From contig JACTVC010000029.1 in assembly GCA_018417955.1 (NCBI GenBank), positions 310,001-374,000 on the forward strand: a DNA stretch of 64,000 bases, read 5' to 3'. Below the pieces are notes generated by a model that did not search any database, was not told the DNA's origin, and was given only the letters and a program-made list of their open reading frames with translations. Numbering within the stretch: the stretch's first letter is position 1; each line of letters opens with the position of its first letter. Source of the DNA: Laccaria trichodermophora (Eukaryota; Basidiomycota; Agaricomycetes; Agaricales; Hydnangiaceae). Shown piece by piece: positions 56,426 through 64,000 of this stretch. The position numbers were made by a program, and so were the translations under genes.

Positions 56426-57061
56426 CAAGGGGGCCCCGGGATTTCAGAAACAACACGGGGTAGATTTTTTTTAATAAGCCGTCTGTGACCTCCCCCCCCC
56501 ATCACTCCTTCTAAATAAGGTATGTTTTCGTCCAAAAATGGTATGTTTTTCCCACAGCTCTTTTGAAGAAATTTCCGGCTGCACTCCTAGTAGGCTGTGA
56601 ACCATAAAATGAATTGCTGCGCCCTTTTTTGGTGTACAAAAACTTTCCCCCTGATGCTGTTTGAGGCCAGCAGGCAGCCATTACAATGTGAACATAGTAT
56701 TCCACTTGGTACATATGTAACACCCTTGTTGCATACTTCACCTGATCCTTACTCAATATCATGTAAAATACTTGAATAATACAAATACAGCTTTATTTTA
56801 CATTTGCTTTTTCCATGCAAGTCCGAGCTGAGTGAGAAAGGTGGGAGGGACGACAGAACTTTCATTTTCCTAACGCACTGACTTCAATTGTGAATTATTA
56901 ACCATCCAACTGCATTGGAGGTGCCACTGATGCATCTAGCATTTCTACAGCACCCAAAATATAGATTTTCGAAGCTTATTTACTAAATTTTTCTAAGGCC
57001 TGCCAGAGGTCCCCCCCCCCACCTACCTCGGGTCATGGGTCGACATCCCGGGGCCCCCTTG
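56426..57061. mobile_element. hAT-type MITE (636 bp) upstream of the glycoprotein gene
   Basis: Ends CAAGGGGGCCCCGGGAT (56426) and, inverted, the same 17 bp finishing at 57061. The 8-bp duplication TGCGACGG lies at 56418-56425 and 57062-57069. Inside each end is a poly-C run. No coding capacity. It lies 135 bp upstream of the glycoprotein start codon and so could contribute to or displace its promoter. Confidence 0.85.
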
Positions 57062-57069
57062 TGCGACGG

Positions 57070-57721
57070 TCGCCCTCAGTTACTCCGAAACCATGTCAAT
57101 GATAGAGAAGAATGATTTTCTTTTTCACATAAATTATAGAGCAGCTTTGTTTTCACGTAGATTGATTCAGACTCAGCGTCATTTGTTGCTTTCTCTCTTA
57201 CCTTCGACGATGTTGCACAAGCATTCTGCGCTCTATAAATAACTCGCCAAGCTATATATAGCACTGTCCCTGACGCTGCGGAGATGATCAAACAAAAGAC
57301 CTCCGAAATGGAGTTGTAGTTTGATTTTAAGCGCTATTTCGTCTCTCCAAGTTGGGGGACAGCCACTGCAACCCGAGTGAAGATCAGATGGAATCAAGCA
57401 TCACTCACAGCCCGCTGTGCGACGGTGTCTTTCCACAGATGCCACGAACGTAGTTGATGACTAGCCTAACTTGAGAGTGTTTCGAGCGATTTGGAAGACG
57501 TGAAAAGTTATGTAGGGTATGATATGTACTGAAACAGGATCCACAACCTCGAGAGCTTGAGATTTTCTAACTGGGCACTTTGGCGACGTCTGATTCTTGA
57601 CCTCCATCACCCTCACGCTCTCGTGCACGAGCCTGAACGCAATCCTCGCATTCACCGCAATCAACCGGCTTGTAACGCCTAAAAAACGAAAATAAGCGCC
57701 CAAACCAACACAGAAAACGAA
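57070..57721. other. Intergenic, possible unrecognised minus-strand coding
   Basis: Minus-strand open frames at 57076-57291 (a hydrophobic start SAASGTVLYIAWRVIY) and 57461-57703 have no recognised domain. They could be exons of a small membrane protein, but no joined frame was found. Confidence 0.25.
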
Positions 57722-58048
57722 CTAAACCCACTCAAAAAACGGCTCAACCTCGTCCTCTTCCATTCCTTGAATCTCCTCAGCAAGCCTCTTCTTATTCTCT
57801 GCAACCCATTTAGAACGCGGCCCATAACTCACTTCATACCCTTGCTCGAGACAGTACATGTCGACGAGAACCTGCAACGCATGATGGTCCTGCTCTTTTT
57901 GCCTCTTCTCCGCCACTTTCTCCAATAAATACTGGAAGATGAAGTCTTTTTGACCTGGAGGTAGGGAGGTGAAGCTGTCTTCCTCGAAGAATGACATGGT
58001 AGTATTGATGAAGTCGGTGCCGAGCCGGGCAAAAGACGTGTTACTCAT
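57722..58048 (-). CDS. Small acidic hypothetical protein
   Basis: 108 residues, no intron. The start is either MSNTSFARLGTDF at 58048 or MSFFEEDSFTSLPPGQ at 57997; the latter has the better start for the conserved-looking part. It is charged, mainly helical (KDFIFQYLLEKVAEKRQKEQ), ends acidic (MEEDEVEPFFEWV), and has a run DHHALQVLVDMYCLEQGYEV. No signal peptide or membrane segment. No family recognised; the clean frame and regular composition favour a real gene. Confidence 0.55.
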   Translation of the reverse strand: MSNTSFARLGTDFINTTMSFFEEDSFTSLPPGQKDFIFQYLLEKVAEKRQKEQDHHALQVLVDMYCLEQGYEVSYGPRSKWVAENKKRLAEEIQGMEEDEVEPFFEWV

Positions 58049-58490
58049 GAGTGAGGAGGATTGAGATCGGAAAATGGGTCAAGTGAATATATAGGCGAAA
58101 GAAGAAAGGAGAAAGGATATAGTCTAATTCGAGATGACTGCATCCCGGAACTTGCGTTTCACATTTAAATTTGGTGCTCAGGCAAGATTGAAATCCGCCA
58201 GATCATGAAGGGTTATCAGGACAATGTTTATGAGGCAACGGTAAGTTGGGTCGTCATCGGAAATTGTAGAATGGTCTATACAAGTCCGCTCCGCTGGCAA
58301 CAGCGTGCCGCGTTGCAGTCATTTCAGGTGCAGAAAACATAAAAATCAAAACAATTGCTCAACGATAGAGAAGTCGTACTGACTGGTATCTGATAATATT
58401 GAGACAGTGTATATTTGTGGGCAAAGGAAGCGGGGTATTAGTATAATGTACAGATTTCATAGATGTAGTAGATGGATAGCTTAGATCATA

Positions 58491-58998
58491 TTACCTACCA
58501 CCCGGAGGCGGCGTACTCGCACCAAAGAGGCCTGATCTAGGCGGTGGTCCAGTAGGTGCAGCAGAGGGCGCTACAGGAGGTGTCGGAGCAAGAAGTGGGT
58601 TCGCTAAACAAACATCATATCACACAATCAACACGTGTCCTCAAAAAAAAAAAAAGATAAAAGACACGCACGTCGCCATTGCGCCCACGCAGGTGTGTTC
58701 TGTCTCGGGGGCGGCACCTCAAACACAGGTGCCGCCGGAGGTGGTGGTTCTATCTTCTTCGGAGTCGTCCTAGCCTTCCGTGGTGGGCGTTTATCAACTA
58801 CACGCCAACCACCAGGTTTCGCTTCAGGTATCTCTGGCATGGCAGGCGGTGGGGCTTCTTCTGGTGGAGGTGGAGATTGTATCTGCGTAAGGTCGTAAAG
58901 GCGTGAAATATCGCAATCGAAGAGGAAGATCGACGTACGTATGGTCTCCAATCTGGCACATATTCACCCCCAGCGCCGTGTTGTGATTTGCCGCTCAT
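58491..58998 (-). CDS. Proline-rich hypothetical protein
   Basis: Three exons. The start MSGKSQHGAGGEYVPDWRPY (58998) splices over a GTACGT...CGCAG-type intron into IQSPPPPEEAPPPAMPEIPE, then PGGWRVVDKRPPRKARTTPK and PRQNTPAWAQWR. After a second intron (about 58670-58604) the last exon NPLLAPTPPVAPSAAPTGPP ends GASTPPPGGR with a TAA at 58491-58493. Pro-rich, basic, likely disordered with short linear motifs (PxxP). About 125 residues. The consistent splice sites in a frame without stops support a real gene; function unknown. Confidence 0.6.
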
Positions 58999-59544
58999 GA
59001 TTTGTGCGATCTCGCTGTGTGTGATGCCTGATCAGGATGATCATCGCCGTTTGGTAAGGCAGAACATGACTTGCTATTGGAGCTGTCGGCGCTGGTCTCT
59101 CAACCTCCCGACTTCGTCCAAGAGATCCCGAACCTCGATTGAGATGGCTCTCGCTATTTCATTGATTTGCCTAGGGTGTATTGGTGGATTGTAAGAGGAA
59201 AAGGTCGGTACACTTACTTGGGACTGCACGCTGAGCTTTTTGACGACATGGATAATGAGAGGAGAAGAAGGCCCTTGCGGAGTGGCAGTAGTAGTAGAAC
59301 AAGCAACAACGAACGATATCCACGAGGACGTCGTGTCACGTGTTACATTTCACGTGCGGAAAATGATGCGTCACATCTCCGCCAGAACTTGGTCAGAACC
59401 AAAAACTGACATCTCCCCGTTGAACATTCTGGGGAGGCTGAGCAGGCTTGAAATGCGTTCATGTTGGCGATGAAGGCCCCACTGATGCTATGACCAAAGG
59501 CCTGCCAAACTTGTCAAGTATCTCTCAGCAAATCAATCAAGGCC

Positions 59545-59580
59545 CAAGGGGGTGGCGGAACGTGGATTTTGGATATACAG
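59545..59580. repeat. Solitary terminus of the 43946 hAT-like family
   Basis: CAAGGGGGTGGCGGAACGTG and the following 16 bases match the left end of the element at 43946 (a few substitutions). No inverted partner was found downstream, so it is a truncated copy or one end of an element rearranged with the long inverted repeat that begins 20 bp later. Confidence 0.6.
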
Positions 59581-59599
59581 TCACATTACGAATTAAGGC

Positions 59600-61355
59600 G
59601 CTTCTAACGTTTGATCATCAGTACTACGCCATGTTGGACTTCGACGGCCGGACTGCGTAAATATTGTTTACCCAGGAACATCGGGACACTTGTATAGTGT
59701 ACAAGTTGGTTGACCTTCTCAAGAACTCAGTGCCGTCCGTACTCGTAGTGCCGGCCTCCATACACCTAAGTTCAGATTCTGGAGCTCCCTGTAAAGCGGT
59801 TACAGATTCGAAAAACGTTCTCAACATCTTCTTACGGGCCCCGAATTTCTGCGGGGCAACGTGTAAGTGATGCCCAAACTCATGACTCATCTGCCATAAC
59901 ATAACTCATTCCGACGACCGTTTGAATATTATGAGGAAAACATATAGACAAAACATGAAATCTTGAACTCGAAGCCCATCAACGGTGACGCTGAAATTTA
60001 TAATTAACCAACTTGACCACTGGCAGTTTCGCCTGGCGCAAGGTTCTATCCGCTGTACTGATCGTTCTCATTTTGGGTCGCGCCTCCGACAATGCACTAC
60101 GTAACTCGCCGACGTTGGAAGTTTCCATTTGAAATATCATGTCTGGAGTCACGCAATATGGAAGTTGGAACGCCTCTCATCCAAACAGTCCAAAACTGCG
60201 AATTGGCGATCAACATGTTCAATATGCTCATTAACAACGCGACATGGGCTTACGCTGGGGATGGAATGCCCTCCAGGATATCTTCGTCAGAGGATGGTAG
60301 GGAGAAACAGCACCCATTGGTGAGGCCTAGGGTTTACAATTTCCTTTCGATGCTTTGATTCTTGAACGACTGGTAGTTATTCAAAGCCGAAGAAAGGATC
60401 GATCACGCGACTGCTACGCACCTTGCGAATCTCGTTGCTTAAATTGAGAGCAAAGGGGAAGACGTGAGGCCCGTCACTACCGAAATAAAGAGAAAGAGCG
60501 TTGAGCTATCGAGGCGGTGACGAATGTCCGATCGACTTACTGCAGAGAGTTAGGAGGCCGCTGAAGGTCTTGGTTTGCATTGCAGCCTTGCAGGTACTTA
60601 AAACTCCAGTTGAAGAGGAGAGAGACCAAGGGGTGGTCTAAAAAGCGGTGAAAGGGGTGTAGCGCTCACTGAGGAATCTTGAAGTATCATCACGAGTAAG
60701 CGGTGTTAAAATATCTCATTCGCTCTGGCGACGACTCTGCTCAATACACATATTATTTTCAGCATTCAGCAATACTATGCATGAAGGGGAATATTTTCCA
60801 ACATATCAAGCCCAAGAATTTGGCGGTCACTGCTGGGAGGCTAGGCCCCCTCGGCCGACATAGGTCTTAATAAGGTTAGTCGCGCGCTGGATTGGTTTCT
60901 TTATGCTTCAATTCTTGAGAATTTGATTGGATTTATAACTAGAGCTGAATTTTCTCTAGAGAAAACCTCCTACTTGGAATATGCTCTTGACACGACTGGA
61001 AGGTTAAATTGTGCCAGTGAGTCATGAATTTGGGGTGTATTTAACGGCAACCATCACTTACACGTTGCCCCGCCGAATGTCGGGGCCCGTAAGAAGACGT
61101 TAAATGTTTTCCGAATTTGTAACCGCTTTACGGGGAGCCCCAGAATCTGAACTTAGGTGTGAGGCCGGCACTATGAGTCGTCGCAACGCGATAATAAATT
61201 GCGGAAGGTGCCGACCGCACCCAGTTCATGAGAGGTTCCATCAGCTTGTACACTTTACAAGTATCCCGACATTGTCCCGACTCCCGGGTAAACAATATTT
61301 TCGCACCCCGGCCCTCGAAGCCCAACATGGCGCAGTACTGATGAAACGTTAGAGG
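59600..61355. mobile_element. Element with roughly 300-bp inverted repeats
   Basis: The left arm (about 59600-59896) and right arm (about 61014-61355) are inverted copies with about 85-90% identity by eye and some indels, around 1.1 kb of unlike centre. Matching landmarks are TCTAACGTTT, GCCATGTTGG, TGTTTACCC[AG]GGA, CTAAGTTCAGATTCTGG and GGGGCAACGTGTAAGTGATG. The centre (59900-61010) has no recognised transposase. It is probably a foldback or long-TIR non-autonomous element, or two opposite insertions of one repeat. Confidence 0.7.
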
Positions 61356-61495
61356 CTGAAGAAATCAAGTCTGAGCGTGCCCTCCGAAGACTTCTAACGG
61401 GTGCGGGTTAACGGGCTATGTATCTGAGCAACTTCTTTGTTTCCAAGGATCAAGTATCGCGGTATGGCTTACCAATGCCTCCGAGGCAAATTTTG

Positions 61496-61503
61496 TATAA
61501 AAG
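61496..61503 (+). promoter_or_regulatory. TATA box of the six-cysteine peptide gene, copy 2
   Basis: TATAAAAG lies 100 bp upstream of the ATG at 61603, standard spacing. The paralogue at 35925-36116 has a TATAAAG at a similar distance. Confidence 0.55.
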
Positions 61504-61602
61504 GGCATGCAAAGTTTCAGTTTGAAAACAACATCGATTCACTTCTCCAAACGCAACTCAGACTCACTCATCTGTCTTAAAAGTCCAACCACATACAAAA
61601 AC

Positions 61603-61785
61603 ATGAAGTTCATTTTGACCGCCGTGCTCCTCCTACTTGCCCCACTCGCCCCACTCGCAGTCTCTGCCCAAAATATCGCACAGTGCGGTGGTTGTACTAC
61701 CGCAAAGCTAAATTGTAGCCCTGGATGGACCGCGCGTCAATCGTTCTTGAACGGTCAGCCGTGCTGGAAGTGTTGCAAGAATTAA
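61603..61785 (+). CDS. Six-cysteine small secreted peptide, copy 2
   Basis: 60 residues, intronless. The frame is open further upstream, but the start MKFILTAVLLLLAPLAPLAV aligns with the paralogue and gives a clean signal peptide. The mature part has cysteines spaced C-x2-C-x6-C-x15-C-x2-CC (NIAQCGGCTTAKLNC, SPGWTARQSFLNGQP, CWKCCKN). A 9-bp duplication (GCCCCACTC) has lengthened the hydrophobic core. The third-to-fourth cysteine gap of 15 and the G-W and C-W pairs are identical to copy 1, while most other residues differ, suggesting a conserved fold with diverging surface. Confidence 0.78.
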   Translation: MKFILTAVLLLLAPLAPLAVSAQNIAQCGGCTTAKLNCSPGWTARQSFLNGQPCWKCCKN

Positions 61786-62508
61786 TGTTGGTATGGAATG
61801 TTCCTTTTCTTCTGCTTTTTTGGGTGTGTATGTTGACGTTTTGACGATTAGATCCGGGCATTCGACGTTCGATTCGCTAGATGATGTGGATGTCAGAGAG
61901 TTTGCGGGACGGAGATGTGGATGTGGATGTGTAGATGAATGAACATACCTAATTTGATGGTGTTTTTTCTGGGCTGATCTTGAGGGCATAGAGGGAACTA
62001 CTTGGACTGCCGTGGTTCAAGGCGTGAGCGTGAGTGCGACCAGATAAACTATTGACTCCTAGCTTCTAGGAAGCACGGAATATTATAATCTAAAGGTTTC
62101 CGCACCGTGGAGACTTGACTTAGCCAACGAATTTGATCATGTCAAACATTAACATTGCTTACCTGGTATATGGACCCCTCAAGCTGTCCGGATCCACTTT
62201 CGTTTAGGTCGCGGCCCAATCGCGTTGATTGAGTTGCTGAGAGATAACAAGTTTCGCAGGCCTGGTTGCCCATCACATCGATGGGGCCGTCATATCCAAC
62301 ATCAATCGGATTCCGGGAGATGTTGGATCCGGAGATGCGACGGATATCATTTGATCCGGTATGTGAAAAGTTACGTCAGCCTGAATTCCATCTTTCCCCC
62401 CTTAGCTCCTAACTTTGCTCTTGACTAAAGATGTGAGTAATATTCAACGATCGTTATGATTTTCCAAAACTTGATACGTTTCTTTAGTTTTAGCGCCTCG
62501 AGTATCAA
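61786..62508. other. Intergenic
   Basis: No supported gene. TA-rich with short open frames; it contains the promoter side of the MYND-finger gene. Confidence 0.4.
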
Positions 62509-62538
62509 GTGTTTACAGCCCCTGTCTATAGAGCAACC

Positions 62539-64000
62539 ATGTCCAAAAAACTTGTCCGATCATTCAACGCCCTCCCTCGCAAGCCTCTCTCTCCTTCCGG
62601 GCTAGTCTCAAACTCGTGGCACTTTGACATCCGCTACGTCCATCTCGAGCCTACCCCCTCGCACATCCTCTTCCTCATTCAAGATGCCTCCGAATTCTCA
62701 CACATGGAGCGTCTCCCCATTGGCCCTCCAACGCGCAGCAGCAGCGTCGAGTTCTTCCCTGACACTCCAGAGGAAGCTGCACCAGAGGTTGCCAAGGCAC
62801 TAATTCACGCGTTCGTAAATTGCTTTGGCGGCCAAGTGCCCCAGGCAATCGCTCCGTGGAATCTGACGACGGAGGATAAGAACCTTGCAGCTGCTGTCGG
62901 TGCCGAGTTCAAGAAATTAGGAGTGGGTTATGAGGCGCTACATAGGGTTGGTGTATCCACGAAGGGCGTTAATGATCGTACCCAAGAGTCGTTCCATCGA
63001 CTTTTTGCGGCTTTGAAGAAAGCGACAGGCTTCGAGGATCATATTGCAGTTTTCATATCGACGCCTACATCTATTATCTTTCCACCACCCCCTGCTCAGA
63101 GTCCTCACAGGGACCAGGAAGGCGATTTCGAGCTGGCGTTGAAGTACGTGCAGGAATTGCAGAGGTGCCGGCCACCTGTTGAACACGACATCTCGGATCC
63201 CAAGGAACATGTTGAGAAACTTACGCTGGAGATGGACATTATTCAGCGAGTTATCAAAGAAAAACCCGAACACGTCGTCAAATCCGAAGCTGATAATGGC
63301 AACCCAGATTCAGCGTTAGATTACGGATTACGGTTCGTTTACCTCGCTCACTTACCTCTTTGTTTCTCCACTGACCCTCACCAAACTCGAAAAGCCTCCA
63401 ATTCGGTTTCGGCGCGCCAAGGAACCGTGCTCAATCCCGCAAATACTTTTTCAAAGCCCTCCTCTCCCCAAGCGCCTCTGACATCCTCAAATCTACAATC
63501 CACTCCCTCCTCATCATTTGGCACACGAACACCTCCGACAACAAACTTCGCCTGCGGCACCTCTATGCAGCAGCGCACCACGCTAACCTATCCACCTCCA
63601 TCTGTCATTCCCTCCTCCCCTCCCCAAGCCCCAGTGCATTGCCTGCATCGCCGGCTGTGTTGTGGTTCATGAAAACGACACTCGAGCCGCACTCAGAGAA
63701 CGACCCGGAGGTATGTCTCTTTTGGAAGGCGTGTTGGAAGGCTTGGGAGGATAGGAAGAGGCAGGTGGAGGGTGAGATGGGGAAGATGGATGAGAAGAGG
63801 GTGAGGAGGCCAAATAGATATCGGTGTGCGGCTGTTGGATGTGAGATTGAGGCTGACAAGGGACGGATGTTGCTTCAATGTACGTTCGTCCGTTTTCTTG
63901 TCTCCCTCCTCCTACTTTCTCTTTTTCTTTTTTGGGGACGATTAACGTTAATTTTCAATTCCTCGGACAGGTTCAGGAAAATGTGACTCTGACAAAAAAC
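62539..64000 (+). CDS. MYND-type zinc-finger protein, 3' end outside the window
   Basis: Start MSKKLVRSFNALPRKPLSP at 62539 (an upstream in-frame ATG at 62509 also exists). Exon 1 contains LEPTPSHILFLIQDASEFSH, ALIHAFVNCFGGQVPQAI and ALKYVQELQRCRPPVEHD. An intron (about 63331-63390) joins LQFGFGAPRNRAQSRKYFFK, LLIIWHTNTSDNKLRLRHLY and PAVLWFMKTTLEPHSENDPE. The next part, RYRCAAVGCEIEADKGRMLL, begins a MYND zinc finger that continues after an intron (GTACGT...GGACAG) as SGKCDSDKK at the window edge. The Cys spacing CxxxxC...C...C fits the first half of MYND; the rest of the ligands lie beyond 64000. MYND fingers bind proline-rich peptides. The N-terminal part may be an ankyrin- or Sel1-like scaffold; not determined. 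Confidence 0.75.

Overview
The window is nuclear DNA of a filamentous basidiomycete, almost certainly an Agaricomycete. Genes are cut by many short introns of about 45-70 bp. The recognisable families are those this class expands: DUF6534 seven-helix membrane proteins, coiled-coil F-box proteins, BTB/POZ proteins, a 'macrofage activating glycoprotein' homologue, a HAM1-like hyphal anastomosis protein, an SPT5-like KOW protein and small cysteine-rich secreted proteins. No species can be named from the sequence alone. No CRISPR array, operon, rRNA or tRNA gene was seen.

Layout. 0-6.3 kb: a CACTA-type (Tnp2) transposase gene on the minus strand, convergent with a multi-exon companion gene. 6.5-10 kb: a small 'DNW-motif' gene, then about 2.5 kb of tandem repeats and gene debris. 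10-21.9 kb: a neighbourhood of three related WD40 proteins ending in a hydrophobic tail, an F-box/LRR-like gene, an SPT5-like NGN/KOW gene, a SAP-like gene and a second DNW-motif gene. Small hairpin repeats carrying CACGTG are scattered through it. 22-24.3 kb is empty. 24.3-30 kb: two F-box genes. 32.5-33.7 kb: a DUF6534 membrane protein. 35.9-36.1 kb: a six-cysteine secreted peptide. 36.4-43.4 kb: a TA-flanked TIR element interrupted by a complete 5.1-kb hAT transposon. 43.9-44.8 kb: a second hAT-like non-autonomous element. 45.9-49.9 kb: an Ala/Gly-rich secreted protein and HAM1. 50.5-54.7 kb: duplicated BTB genes, the first hit by a Harbinger-type MITE. 54.9-56.3 kb: the glycoprotein, with a hAT-type MITE just upstream. 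57.7-59 kb: two small conserved-looking genes. 59.5-61.4 kb: a long inverted-repeat element. 61.6 kb: a second six-cysteine peptide. 62.5 kb to the end: a MYND-finger gene that runs off the window.

The most unusual object is the hAT element at 38128-43253. It has an 8-bp target duplication and matching terminal repeats, and its spliced reading frame appears to begin with a ubiquitin-like domain ending in a Gly-Gly-type tail, followed by basic stretches, a BED-like region, the RNase-H-like core and the C-terminal dimerisation domain. The second is the 10-22 kb neighbourhood. There the WD40 and DNW families each occur in multiple copies with conserved intron positions, next to a lineage-specific SPT5-like protein and a SAP-like protein; this could be one co-duplicating gene set. 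All splice junctions were inferred by eye from GT/AG signals, frame and protein similarity, and no database search was possible.
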